Shown piece after piece: positions 1 through 11,986 of a DNA stretch of 64,000 nt (the first letter of the stretch is position 1; each line of letters starts with the position of its first letter). The DNA is from Centrapalus pauciflorus (Eukaryota > Streptophyta > Magnoliopsida > Asterales > Asteraceae). Both the position numbers and the translations under genes were made by a program. The stretch lies in contig JAANYP010003248.1 in NCBI GenBank assembly GCA_020465985.1, positions 2,084,501-2,148,500 on the forward strand, in the 5' to 3' direction. Under the pieces are notes generated by a model. That model did no database searches, was not told the DNA's origin, and saw nothing but the letters and a program-made list of their open reading frames with translations.

Positions 1-2780
1 CATATATATAACAAAAGAAATATTTATATATATTGTCAGAAGATGAAATGAAAAATTAAAAGAATGGTACAGGCTGCTCATCAAATCTTTTGTTTGAAAA
101 TATATAACAAAGCAAGGACTTGTAAAAAACTTACCAATTTAGTATAAAAAGCCAACCAATGGCACCAACAAAAGTAAAGGCTACATATATCATCATGGTC
201 TTTAGTACTACTATCCAAAACATATGTATTGAATATGTAATGTCCTTTAGGGGTGTAGTAGGGTCAACAATTGACTATGAGATTAAAAGGTGACAAGGTG
301 TAGGCCATTGCCCCTTCTTCATTCTTATCATCTCAATACTCACATAACTAATCTAGGTTAATGTTAGTGTTAACTTTCGATTTGATTCAACTCATGTTGT
401 CGTTTGTGATGTAAAAATTTGGTTGGGATCCTATTGTAAGTGTGTGTTATCGCAACAAGATAGTTTAGCTAGCAGGCAAAGAGTTTAATTTTCAGTAGGA
501 ACAAAAGACGTGTTGATAAACTTTCTTTAGAGGAATAGACGTAAGCATCATTACATTTAGTACACTTAGGAGTAATGGTATAAGTGAATCGAACTACTTG
601 AGCTCGACAAACCAAAAGCTTAAGTTAAATGAACTCGAGCTCTTTATTTTGAGCTTGTTTAATTTATGAGCTCGAGCTTCTGTCATCAAGCTTGCGAGTT
701 TAAGCGATTCTAAATGACCTTGCTTAACATTAAATAATATAAAATATACAATAACATATTAAAAATAGATATACACATATACTATTGAAAATATATAATA
801 ATTTTTTTATAATAGAAAAGTATAATATGTAATTAAATTAATAAAATAATAAATTTATATAATAAACGAGTCAAGCTACCTGGCCAAGTTAGTTACACTC
901 AGAGCTTGGAACGAGCTAATTAATAACCAATCCCTTATGTTTTTTTAGAAAAAACTATAAGTCACGTAACTTCTTATTTGTTAAATTAATTAAATTGTTT
1001 AATTAATTACAATTTTATGTAAAACTTTTTTTGTTTATTTGATATCGTGTTGATTTGATTGTATACCACTTTTATGATATTAAACGCATGGGTTTATATC
1101 AAGATTCCAATGAAACATAAACGTTAAACCATAATAACAACGCTTATATAATTCAAATATATGTAAATTATCTGATCATTCGAGACAAAATCTCAAATTC
1201 AAATATGATAATATACATGTAGTCTGCATAGAAGTTTAAGAAGATATAGTCGTATTTTTAATATTTTTTATTTGTGATTTTGTCTCTAATGACCACAAAT
1301 TCAAATATGATGTATCTTTGGTTTTGTCTACTAAGAATTTTAAAAGATTAGAATTTAGGAAGATAAAAAGTGGGTTGAATGGAAACCGAAAATTATCATA
1401 AAATAAAAACTGAAAGCGAACTTGTTAAATTCTATCTTTGCATCCATAAAAAAGAAATAAATAGATATCCATAATGGTGATTCGTAGTTTTGTACACGAC
1501 AACTTTTTTTTTTTTTTAATCAACAACAATAAAGGTTTTGTGAGTTACTACATCATGCAAGATATGGTTGTATGTTGTGTACAAATCACTACTTTAAAGT
1601 GATGTTTGGATTGCGAAATGGAATTTGAATAATTAGAATTTAAATTTAGTTATTAGTGTTTGAAGTGAAGTGATGAAAGATTATTTTAATGCCTCGTTTG
1701 ACTCGCCAGAATGAATTTAAAAGTAATTAGAATTTATTTATAGTGTGTTTGGAAGTTTAGATTAAAAAAATAAATAAAATTTGGTTTAAATTCCATGAAA
1801 ATCTATTAGAATTTGTAATTCCACTGAACAGTGATTCATAATAAAATTCGGATTCCTCAAATGTCATACAACACATATCTCCCTTAACAATCATTAAACA
1901 ACATTACATATCTCAACTTTAAGCATACTATTTACTATAAATCAAATTCTAATCCTTCAAAATTGTATTCCACTAATCAAACGAAGCATTAGTGTTTAAC
2001 TAAGGGTTTGGGTTGTAAATAATTGAAATCCAAATGCATATATAAATTAATAGAAATGTCAAATTTTTATAAATAAAGAATTTAATAGAATAATAATAAA
2101 GTTTTATTCGTTAATTTTATAATTTTCAAGTTTTAGACAATCCAATTTAAACATAAAATATTATTAAGCTAGCAAAAGGTAGCATTACCAAGTGAAAACA
2201 CATAAGGCCATGGCCATCATCATTTATAGTTATTTCATGGAAAGAAGAGGACAGACAATCATGGTACCTTGTACTATTATAGTTAACACAACACCTTAGG
2301 ACAAGGGTACATCTGTCTTTTTTAACTAACTTAACTCTTCAATTCTTCATAACATTAACAGTAGTAATTCAGTAACACTCACTACCCTCCATTAAATGCT
2401 TCCAACCCAACCCTCATGTCATGTGGAAGTAATTTCACTTCACTTCAATGAAATTTACTACATTCTTATCAATGATATCTATGTACTACCAAATAAAAAT
2501 TATATTATTTACTTTGAAATCTGAAAAAAAAAAAAATTAATTGTATATTTAGATCTTGTTGTTATTTTAATGTAATTTCTTTGACTATTATGATTATGGT
2601 TCATACTAGAGTAAATTTGGGGTGCAGAATGCACATACGTATAAATAGTATAGTAGTCTAAAGTCTAAACCTAGGTGTTAATGTAAGGATTAAGGGGTTG
2701 TTTGTATGCGCCCTTTGTGGGGTTCTAGGAGCAGCATCCTAGCGAGGTCCAAGGGACAGAGCTCCTCAAATGGTTTCATG
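1..2780. other. Gene-free AT-rich stretch with decayed repeats
   Basis: No credible coding region is visible on either strand. Around 575-915 there are repeated GAGCTCGAGC-like words and their complements, a pattern common in decayed hAT-type elements; clean ends were not found. Around 1690-1993 a MITE-like unit has inverted ends (CCTCGTTTGACTCG at the left; a relative of its complement, AATCAAACGAAGCATT, at the right). The rest is low-complexity AT-rich DNA. Confidence 0.6.
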
Positions 2781-3073
2781 CAGGGCTGGCCCTAGGAGGG
2801 GGGACACATGGGCTACCGCTCAGAGCATCATACTATGAATGAACATTATTTTTTCAATCTGATAAGTAATATATTAGACCACATGTGTACTTTTTAATTT
2901 TATAGCCTAATAAATGAAAAAAACTTTAAAAAAAAAATAATATGTTGTATTGTTTAAAAAAGGTTATTTTTCAATTTTGGTCAAACCCATTTAAAAAAAT
3001 AGTGTGTTGCATTTTTAAAAAGACATTTTATTAAATCTCGCCATAGATATGAAAATACTCAGGACCGACCCTG
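2781..3073. mobile_element. hAT-type MITE, 293 bp
   Basis: The left end CAGGGCTGGCCCTAGG and the right end AGGACCGACCCTG form imperfect terminal inverted repeats. The flanks carry an 8-bp duplication with one mismatch (GTTTCATG at 2773-2780, GTTTTATG at 3074-3081). An 8-bp duplication and CAGGG ends are typical of hAT elements. There is no coding capacity, so it would need a transposase from elsewhere. Confidence 0.72.
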
Positions 3074-3984
3074 GTTTTATGTGGGAAACCTCTCTTTGTT
3101 CGTTAATTTTTATCAACAAGAGTTGAGGCTTAACAACCATAGATAAACAAGAGTTGAGGCTTAACAACGAGAAGCCATTGCTGATCCCTTAATCATTGTT
3201 GGCGGTTGCCTTGGAAGTTAACATTGATCTTCTCTATCTATAAATCCTATGGAAAATGTATTTATATATACTAACCAATTTCTATTAGTCTGAATCTAGT
3301 GTATTACCCTAAAATAAAATTTGGAATACTCAGTTAGGGTCAAATTATTGTTCACGAAAACTGTTTAGTACACAATCTCAAGATCATCCAAGTTCAATTT
3401 GAATCATATTTTCATACCCTGTATTTCTAATAGACTTGGTGTTTGATTTTGTGTTCGAGTAAAGTGTATTTGGACTTAAAAGATTAAAATATAAAATAAA
3501 AAACAATAAAATTATTTAGCCTACCATAGTTTCTTTTACGGTTAAAAAAGTTTAGGTTTAACAACCATATGTGAATGGTGGATTACATCACTCTTTAACA
3601 TAAAATTATAAATGCTCTTCAATTGGATTAATAAGAAGTTTGGCTGTACAGTGTGCTCACTGATTCTGAAAATGGGCCCCTAAGGTCATTTTGGGCCTGG
3701 GTGGTACTTGTGACCCAGGATGTCCACCTTTAGGGCCGGGCCTGATTGGAAATATGCGATGATACGAAACCAAGTCAAACTGAATCAAAAGTCAAAACTG
3801 GAATCGAAAACCTTTGAACTCTACTACCACTTAGGCATTTTTTGTTTACCTCTTAATGGAATCATTAAGAGGTTATTTTACCTTTGAATGACTTCTTAAT
3901 AATTACACATGTTTTTAACGAACTTTACATCGTGAACTTACTGAATGGTTTTAAAGTTTAAACCAAAATTATGTTACATTTTAA
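3074..3984. other. Gene-free stretch downstream of the PPR gene
   Basis: I see no gene, RNA or clear repeat here. The part nearest 3984 is probably the 3' untranslated and terminator region of the minus-strand PPR gene, but no poly(A) signal can be chosen with confidence in such AT-rich DNA. Confidence 0.5.
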
Positions 3985-6900
3985 TCACTTGGGTTTTGCA
4001 TCAACAGCCTTCTTTAGATTAAACCCGCTTTCAGATAAAAGAGTCGAAAGAAAGTTTCGACTTTTATCGTCTTCTTCTTTGTTACTAAACCTACTTAAAG
4101 TGCTAATGAGGGACCAGTGAGTCTCGAAATCTGGCTTGTACCCAAATTGTTGCATTCTTCGTAAAACCTCTGATGCCTTCTGAAAGTTTCTTTCGGAACG
4201 ATACCTACTAACCACTGAGCCAAACATCACTTTGCTCGGAGACTCTCCTTCGCAGATCATGTCATCGATTAGCTTTTCTGCTTCAGATGTTCTTCCAGAT
4301 TCACAAAGCTTCTTGGTTACAACTTCGTGTGTTTTGATGCTTGGCTTTAAGTTCCTGTTCAACATTTCAGCATACAGATCAAGAGCGTCTTCCATGTCAC
4401 CAGAAACACACAAATCTTGAATTAAACAATCGTAGCTTGTTGAATCCGGGATGTTTCCTTTCTTCAACATGGTGTCGAGGAGGTCAAGGGCTTTGTCCTT
4501 TCTTCCGTACCGACACATCTGCTTGATTAGATTGTCGTAGTTTATGTTGTCAGGAACAAGATCTGCACCATTCATCTTGTCCAGAAAGTTCACAGCTTTT
4601 TGGAGCTCACCGAGCTTCAATAGACCCATGACGACTTCATTCTGAATGGTGGAACAGTGAACCCAACCTCTAGTTTCCATTTCTTGACTCACTTTCATGA
4701 CTTTTTTGAACTCGCCATCAGAAGAAAGCGAACTGATAACTGCTCGTAGACATCGAGTACTAGGTTTCAGTTCTTTAGACATCATTATTGTCAGATACTG
4801 AAGGGAACGTGACACCGCATTACCCTTGGAGAATCCATACACAAGAAAGTTATAAGTGACACCATCGAATTCTAGTCCTTTTTCTTGAATTTCATCTAAA
4901 AGCATATCGACAAGCCCACTGTTTCTGGACGCGAAAAGATGAAAAATCAGGATATTATACACAGTTAGATGTGATGAACTCTGTTTAACCATAAGATCTT
5001 TTATTGATAACGCAAAACGTAGTCGACCCTCATTGCACATTAGAGACACCAACTTGCTGTAACTAGAAACATAGATGGTTACGTTCTTTTTTATGATCGC
5101 ACCAAGTACCTCCTTGGCTTTCCTCAAGTCTTTAGCCACACAATATCCATGAAGAAGAACATTATAAATGTCGACGTTTTGTGGAACAGAAACATCAAGA
5201 TTTGCGGAAGTATTCTTGGCCAGCATTGTATGGGACAAAACAAAAGCCTCTGTAAGACGGTTTTCCTTGCAAAACCCTCGCAGAAGATGGTTATAAGCCA
5301 CCTGTTTCAAGTCATAGCCCCTTGCTAGAAGCTCTGTGAACAAAACACGACCAACTTTTGTGAACCCAATTTCACAAAGCTTTTCAAGAAAAGCGTAAAA
5401 GAGTTCAAATACTTCATCTGGATAATCCTCCATAGCGTGTTCGAAAAGAGATAAAGCTTCCATCAGCATATCATTCTGGCATAACGAAGAAATGAGAGCT
5501 CTATAATTATTCGAAGTAGGTACCCAGTTTCGACTTCGGGCTAGTTCCCAGCAATCACGTAGGTCCTTTGAGGTCCCTTTCTTGCATAAACCTGTTACTA
5601 ATGCAGAATACGTCTTGTTATCGACTTCCAGGTTTCTCTTCACCATTTCATCGTATGTTTTCCTAGCTTTATGTACAAAACCCCTTTTCACTTGTGCTTG
5701 AACAAGCAAATTGAACGTTTCTTCATCAAGCTCATCATGAATATACGGCATATTCTCCAAGAGAGTGGTGATTGCTTTAAAACCAGAGTTAGACATATGG
5801 AACTTCATCAGTAGCGTAGAGAAAGCGGCAAGGGACAATCTTTGGCCCCAGTGAATAAATTCCTCTATGGCAATATCCACTGTTTTATAGATATTAAGAT
5901 CATCATCGTTCATAATAAGACGATTATAATCAGGAATCATTGAATCATCCAGAATTCTTGCCGTAACCTGATCATAATCTACAACATCACCTTCTAAATA
6001 GAGTCCATTCCCCATGCTATCATAAAATTCGCTTTTGGAAAACGCTACATCATTGTCTCTCCTCACTCTTACAGACAAAGGATCGACACCCAATAACATA
6101 AATGCTTTTGATATAGGATCTTGTAACGGTGAGAGTTCAATTAAGCCATTATGCACCATCTTTTTTATCATCAATTTCACCTCGTCAAATTGTCTGGCTT
6201 TACAATATCCTGCTAATAGAACTCTAAAAGTTGACATATCAAGTGTCACACCCGCATCATCCATGTCAAGAACAATGTCATTTGCATGAATCCACATACC
6301 TTGCTTAAAAACTGCACTAATAATAGCATTGTAAGAATAGATATGCGGTTTTAGGCCTCTAGACAAAACATTCGAGAGACAAATGAACGCATTTTTCAAG
6401 TTCCCTTCTTGACAATTCCAACCGATCAAAATCCCAAAGGTTATAGCATCAGGAGTGAAGCCTAAGTGCTCTAATTCATTGAGGTAAACAAAGGCCTTTT
6501 CTACTCCAAAATTTTGACAAAATGAATGTATGATCTTGTTTCCAACCACAACATCAGGGAGACATTTCATCTCAACAAAAAGGCTAAGCAAATCATCGTA
6601 ATCCTTTTTCTCACAGTATCCACTCGCAATTGTATCAAGAACTAAAGATGATGGTTTAATTCCATAAACAAAGGCTTTCCTGATTAAATTTCGTGATTCT
6701 TGAATTTTTCCAACTCTACATAGTACTTGAATAACATTCTCGTTGATATCCTTTTCTGAGACGCCCATCTCAAGCATATCATCATACACTCGATAAAGCA
6801 ATTCGGTTTGACTACTATGAACCAGATAATTAAGAAGATTACTATAGCATGAAAAAGATGGGACTAAATTTAGTTCCCTCATTCTATCATACAAATTGAT

Positions 6901-7620
6901 AGTCTTTTCTACATTATCAAGACTTATGTGCCATTCAATCAGATTACCGAAAATTTCATAATCATCCAATAAAATACCTTCTTTATCCATGGCCAAAAGC
7001 AAACATTCGGCATCCTCAACCAACCCGACCCGAACCAACAATCCCACCATAATCTTGAAAGACTGGTCGAGATGCTTAAAACTCCTACCTTGTCTGCTAC
7101 TAGCACTAGCCCACTTAAAAATGGCCAATAAAGATCCAACCTTATTGACATCAATTCCCAATTTTCCAACATTAGATTGAAAACCCAGTAACAGTTCAAG
7201 AACGTCTTGAGGTTCTAATCCAGATTTTCTCCAGAACTTACGGGTAATTCTAGGGTTCAGACTGGACACGTTAAGAAGAAGTTGTGCAAGAGAAGAAACA
7301 TTAGTGGTGGAAAGATGAGGTGTTTTGAGAAAAAGATCGGAACACTTACCTACGACCGATTCTGTAATACCAGAAACGTGTATTGAAGATGCATCTATGC
7401 GGAATGTGTTTGATTTATGTGAGTTTGACAGTGGTTCTGGGATAAAGGGTGTGGAAGAAGAGTGGCGTTTGTGAGAGGAAAGAGCAAAGAAATGACAGAC
7501 CTTTATGAAGCGGGAGCTGCGTTGGAGACTGAAAAGCATTCGATTGAAAGAACTATCCAAGTTGCAGCAGGGATAGGGATTGGGATTGGGATTGTTCTGG
7601 TTCTTGCTCTCTTTTTTCAT
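3985..7620 (-). CDS. P-class pentatricopeptide repeat protein, probably mitochondrial (At5g15280-like)
   Basis: Predicted RNA-binding organelle protein of 1,211 residues encoded without introns. From about residue 190 to 1190 it is built from tandem 35-residue PPR helix pairs with phrases such as YNVLLHGYCVAK, YNFLVYGFSKG and YDCLIQDLCVSGD; a long linker near residues 515-600 separates two blocks. No E, DYW or SMR domain follows, so it is P class, a group that usually stabilises, splices or helps translate single organelle transcripts. From memory of the family the closest relative is Arabidopsis At5g15280, of similar length. The first ATG gives a proline/asparagine-rich leader; the internal Met28 (ATG at 7537-7539) begins a basic, serine-rich stretch (MLFSLQRSSRFIKVCHFF) that looks like a mitochondrial presequence and could be the real start. 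The frame is intact. The RNA target cannot be read from the sequence by eye. Confidence 0.93.
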   Translation of the reverse strand: MKKESKNQNNPNPNPYPCCNLDSSFNRMLFSLQRSSRFIKVCHFFALSSHKRHSSSTPFIPEPLSNSHKSNTFRIDASSIHVSGITESVVGKCSDLFLKTPHLSTTNVSSLAQLLLNVSSLNPRITRKFWRKSGLEPQDVLELLLGFQSNVGKLGIDVNKVGSLLAIFKWASASSRQGRSFKHLDQSFKIMVGLLVRVGLVEDAECLLLAMDKEGILLDDYEIFGNLIEWHISLDNVEKTINLYDRMRELNLVPSFSCYSNLLNYLVHSSQTELLYRVYDDMLEMGVSEKDINENVIQVLCRVGKIQESRNLIRKAFVYGIKPSSLVLDTIASGYCEKKDYDDLLSLFVEMKCLPDVVVGNKIIHSFCQNFGVEKAFVYLNELEHLGFTPDAITFGILIGWNCQEGNLKNAFICLSNVLSRGLKPHIYSYNAIISAVFKQGMWIHANDIVLDMDDAGVTLDMSTFRVLLAGYCKARQFDEVKLMIKKMVHNGLIELSPLQDPISKAFMLLGVDPLSVRVRRDNDVAFSKSEFYDSMGNGLYLEGDVVDYDQVTARILDDSMIPDYNRLIMNDDDLNIYKTVDIAIEEFIHWGQRLSLAAFSTLLMKFHMSNSGFKAITTLLENMPYIHDELDEETFNLLVQAQVKRGFVHKARKTYDEMVKRNLEVDNKTYSALVTGLCKKGTSKDLRDCWELARSRNWVPTSNNYRALISSLCQNDMLMEALSLFEHAMEDYPDEVFELFYAFLEKLCEIGFTKVGRVLFTELLARGYDLKQVAYNHLLRGFCKENRLTEAFVLSHTMLAKNTSANLDVSVPQNVDIYNVLLHGYCVAKDLRKAKEVLGAIIKKNVTIYVSSYSKLVSLMCNEGRLRFALSIKDLMVKQSSSHLTVYNILIFHLFASRNSGLVDMLLDEIQEKGLEFDGVTYNFLVYGFSKGNAVSRSLQYLTIMMSKELKPSTRCLRAVISSLSSDGEFKKVMKVSQEMETRGWVHCSTIQNEVVMGLLKLGELQKAVNFLDKMNGADLVPDNINYDNLIKQMCRYGRKDKALDLLDTMLKKGNIPDSTSYDCLIQDLCVSGDMEDALDLYAEMLNRNLKPSIKTHEVVTKKLCESGRTSEAEKLIDDMICEGESPSKVMFGSVVSRYRSERNFQKASEVLRRMQQFGYKPDFETHWSLISTLSRFSNKEEDDKSRNFLSTLLSESGFNLKKAVDAKPK

Positions 7621-7994
7621 CTATGGCCGGCCGCATAAGAATCAAGAAGATCCGATATCAAAAGCGGATAGCAGGGCCCAATCCAGACAAAATTAATGCA
7701 GCTAGCTGCTTCAAACCTGATTGTTAATTATAGGCCCAATCGAAATCAAACCGTGCACCGTTTGTTGTTTTGTAATTTATGATTTTTAAAAAAAAATCTT
7801 TTTACATCTTATTTCAAATCAATTAATCTAAATAATTGAGCAAATACATTTTAACTTACAAATTCAAATACCAACTTCCGTCTAAACGATATATAAATGT
7901 AGACGTCAACTAATCCTCATATCTATATATTAACATTCAAACTCAAATATGACCCTGACGAATTAATAACATCTCGTTCAAAATAGAAAGAAAT

Positions 7995-9195
7995 TAAGGA
8001 CGTTTAGTTAACATGTCTTTGGTGAAATTTTTTTTCGAAACAAGTGTTTTTAGAGAACGCATTCAGTACCATTGTTTTTTTTATGTTTTCAGTTTTTAGT
8101 TTTCGAATTTACAAGTAAACATGAAAATACATTTTTGAGGCTTTCAACATATTTTTCAGTCTAGTCATCTAAATCTATGTTATAAAGGAGAGTGAAAAAT
8201 AAAAACAGAAAAACTATTTATGACACATCAGAACACATTATCATCTCTAAAATGTCTAATCTTAAAAACATCATATTTTCAATTTTATAAAAACTTCAAA
8301 CCGAAAATTCTCACTTACTAAATAAACCCTAAGTGTCCGTTTAGTTGACATGTTTTCAACGAAAATTTTCGTCAAAAACAATGGTTTTGAAAAAGGGATA
8401 ATTGCGCAAAAAACCACCAACTTGTCAGTTTTTTGTGATTAAAGCCCCAAACCATTTTCCGTTGAATAAAAAACCCCGAACTAACTAAAAATTAGTAAAT
8501 CAAGGTTTTATCAATGGGTAACCCGTTGAAACCGGTTTTAAATCCTACGTGGACCGGTAAATAACTTACGTTAAATAAATTTTAATTGTTGAAATTGGTT
8601 GCGAAGTATTACACATCATTTAAACCCCCGTTGATGATGTATTCCCGTTTAAAAAGTACAATTAAAAATTATCAACGGGGCCTAAATGATATGTAATACT
8701 TGACAGCCGGTTTCAACAACCAAAATTTATTCTAAGTAGGTTATTTTCCGGTCCACGTAGGATTAATAACCGGTTTCAACTGGTTACCCATTGATAAAAC
8801 CTTAATTTACGAATTTTTAGTTAGTTCGGGGTTTTCTATGCAACGCAAAATGATTTAGGGTTTTAATCACAAAAAACCGACAAGTTTGGGGTTTTTTACG
8901 CAGTTATCCCTTTGAAAAACGTGTTTAAATCCATTGTTTTTAGATGTTTATATTTTTAGTTTTTAAAATACAATTAAACTTGAAAACATGTTTATGAGAT
9001 TTTTACTTTTTGTTTTCAATCTAGTCATCTCAATCAATGTTATAAAACGGAGTGAAAAGTGAAAAAGGCAAAAAAAAAAAATTATAATAATTTATCACAC
9101 ATCCAAACACATTTTCATCTATAAAACGTGTTTTTTTTAATTCACTATGTTTTCAATTTTATTAAAAACTTCAAATTAAAAAAAATGCCGCTTAA
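7995..9195. repeat. Two adjacent copies of one MITE-like unit
   Basis: Unit A (about 7995-8325) and unit B (about 8333-9195) both open with a GTTTAGTTRACATGT word, share an internal block (CTAGTCATCT, AATCWATGTTATAAA, GAGTGAAAA) and end in TTTTCAATTTTATnAAAACTTCAAA. Unit B is longer because another element (8395-8910) is inserted near its start. The ends are approximate. Confidence 0.6.
8395..8910. mobile_element. Fold-back MULE-type MITE, 516 bp, with 9-bp target duplication
   Basis: The ends GGGATAATTGCGCAAAAAAC and GTTTTTTACGCAGTTATCCC are inverted repeats, and the inverted arms run for roughly 200 bp each, so the transcript would form a long hairpin. A perfect 9-bp target duplication, TTTGAAAAA, flanks it (8386-8394 and 8911-8919). 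Long arms plus a 9-bp duplication point to the Mutator-like superfamily. No ORF is present. Confidence 0.85.
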
Positions 9196-9545
9196 AAAAA
9201 ACATCCTAATATTTTGGTGCTTTAAAAATTTTTTGGTTAGATAAATTCAAACTGAAACGAAAATTTGTTTTCCGTTAAAATAAAAACCAAACCTTTTTTC
9301 CAGTTTGATTTTTAAGTTATTTAACGCACCCCTGAATAAAAAGTTACGTTTCAAGCCGCATACCATAATAAAAAAGAGTGAACCATATTTCATAGAAATG
9401 GGCCATTTTTCTTCAACCTTTTTGTATAATAAAAGATCAATAATAAATTAATGATGAAAAAGAAATTAAAAAGATCAGGAAGTTTCATAGTAAGATAAAT
9501 AGATTAAACCAAAATAATAAATTTATTACATAGGACCTATAAAAT

Positions 9546-11542
9546 GGGGCAAATGACCAAAAATAGTAACAAGTTTTGACATTTTTATCATTAATAGTAA
9601 CATTATTTATTTTTTATCATTTATAGTAACAACTTTTTATTTTTCTATCAATAATAGTAATGGGTGACCTGCAAACTTGTTTAGCAGGTCACCAACAATT
9701 TTTCAGTTATCAAAAATAGTGACAACTTTTCATAGTTTTATCAATAACAGTAACATATCAAATTAAACCAAACTTTTTTTTAAAGTTTTTCTAAGATTTC
9801 ATAAACACCAAAATAAACTCAATTTATGTTTCAATTTATTTAATTATATTACTACTATCTTTAATCACTATTTTTTTAATTTCATTAAATTTATTTATTT
9901 ACAATTTTTATATATTCATAACCTTTTAAATTTTTAATATATATTCTAGAATCATTTCAATTTCACTTTTTCCAAACGAAAAAACTATAAATCATTCTAT
10001 TTTAGTTTTTCTCAACTAAATAATATGAACTATTTTGATTTTTTAGTTTTTTCAATCTAAATTGGTTGCAGTATTTTTAAAGCTGGAAAACTACAAACCA
10101 CAATTATTTATAATTTTTATGTTGTTAAAAATTGTAACACCCTGTCTTTGAGAAATATTACGTGGTTTTAATTTATTGGTTGATTAAATTATTAATATTG
10201 TGTTGGGGCAATGGTATGACGATTAATGGAATGAACACGTGTCGGGGTCGAGTATACATGTCATCGGGTTATAATTCTAGCGGATCATTAATAATTACGA
10301 GACCACAAAATTAATTGGGAATATTGATATTAATTATGAAATATTGATAACGGGGTCGGGTATCTGTGTCGATCCTGCGTTATAAACGATATGTTTATAT
10401 GCATAACATGTTTAACTCTTTGCTTCCTTTTCATTCATACCAAAAACAATTGAGAAGTGTTGTGTGTGTTTGTAAGAGCAAACAGAAGGAAAAAAATTTG
10501 TAACGGATCAAATTGAGCTGTGGAATTCATCTTCATCTTGGCTTGTGGTGTTCTTTAACTTGGGAAGGTAAGAAACCTCTAATTTAAATGAGTGGATTGT
10601 GTTATAAGCTGCTAAATTAGGGAAATTGGTTTAGCAAGTGTTTGCAAGTGGTTATGTATCGTTTTTATGGGTTGCAATATTTTTCATTCAGAAAAACTGT
10701 AAACTGGAATAATTCATAGTTTTTTTCGTTGTTAAAAACACAAAAATAAATGAGTTCCAATTATTTTGTATGAAAAATCAAAATGTATAGTTTTTTGTAA
10801 AAAAATCTAGAACATGACTGGGTCGTAGTTTTTCTTTCGGGAAATCTAAAAGTCAAATAGTTTGTAATCAAATTCGTTTGGAATTTACTAAAAAGCCAAT
10901 CAATTTGTAACTTTTTATTTCAAATAAAAAGTATTGCGACGCACTAATTTTTTTAGTTTTTTTATTAATGGAAAAACCATGACTTATTGTGGGTTATAGT
11001 TTTATGACTGAAAAATATTGAAACTCATTTTGATTTTTTGTTTTTTTAAATAAAATACTATGTCTCATTTAGATTGGAAAAAAACTAAAAAATAGAACGA
11101 TTTGTATTATTTTATTTTGAAAAGCTAAGAAAAAATATGTTTCGTAGTTTTTTAGTTGGAAAAAGTGAAAATTGAAATGATTCATAGTATTTTTTCATTC
11201 ATATTATATATAATTGTGAATAAATAATCGAATATTATCTATCCATAAATATTCGGAATATAAATTTGATTTATTTTGCTGTTATGAAAATTAGAAAACT
11301 TAATAAAATAAAATTAAATTATGTTTTAATTTAATATGTTACTATTATTGATAAAAACCTGAAAATATGTTACTATTTTTGATAATTGAAAAGTGGGTGA
11401 CCTGCTAAATAGGTTTGCAGGTCACCCATTACTATTAATGATAGAAAAATAAAAAGTTGTTACTATTGACGATAAAAAATAAATAATGTTACTATTAATG
11501 ATAAAAATGTCAAAACTTGTTACTATTTTTGGTCATTTGCCC
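9546..11542. mobile_element. Non-autonomous MULE-type element, 2.0 kb, long terminal inverted repeats
   Basis: Terminal inverted repeats of more than 200 bp begin GGGGCAAATGACCAAAAATA at the left and end in the near-complement TATTTTTGGTCATTTGCCC at the right. Both arms contain an inner palindrome (GGTGACCTGC ... GCAGGTCACC). The flanks share a 9-bp, possibly 10-bp, duplication, CTATAAAAT (9537-9545 and 11542-11550), as expected for Mutator-like elements. No transposase is visible. The interior is AT-rich, with many related 'AAAACTAnnAA' words and an LTR-like segment starting near 10135. Confidence 0.85.
10135..10660 (+). mobile_element. Possible LTR fragment inside the MULE-type element
   Basis: The segment starts TGTAACACCCTGTCTTTGAG, matching the usual TGTAACACCC start of plant Ty3/gypsy LTRs, and has a higher GC content and different texture from the surrounding arms. 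It is flanked by two related stretches of about 70 bp (near 10060-10133 and 10666-10740) in the same orientation. I found no matching LTR end or 5-bp duplication, so it could be a captured fragment. Confidence 0.4.
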
Positions 11543-11690
11543 TATAAAATATTAGCAATTGTCATTGATATTTATAGTCATAAGTCTTTGGTACACAAAG
11601 AAAGACAATAATAGTCAAAATTAAAAAAACACCATGATCGTTCAAAGAAGGTCACTCTTCTTTTCTTTAAACAATTTACCAAATAGAAAA

Positions 11691-11986
11691 GGGTTTATTA
11701 TAAAAAATATCAACATGTTTTCATGTTTTTTGCGTTTTCGTCCCTCCATGTTATTTTTTCCATAAAAAACCTTAAGTTATTCTTTTCTTTTTGGTTTAGT
11801 AGAATTTGGACATTAGACCCCGATTATAATTTGTGAACCGGGTTTTAAAAAACTAAAAAACCGGTTTCTAATGTCCAAATTTCACTAAACCAAAAAAGAA
11901 AAGAATAACTTAAGTTTTTTTATGAAAAAAATAACATTAAGGGACGAAAACATAAAAACATGTTGGTTTTTTTCATAATAAACCCC
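11691..11986. mobile_element. Fold-back MULE-type MITE, about 296 bp
   Basis: The left half (GGGTTTATTATAAAAAATAT onward) is nearly the reverse complement of the right half (ending TTTTTCATAATAAACCCC), giving an almost full-length hairpin centred near 11835. Flanks match 8 of 9 bases (AATAGAAAA at 11682-11690, GATAGAAAA at 11987-11995), consistent with a MULE-type duplication. Confidence 0.78.
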
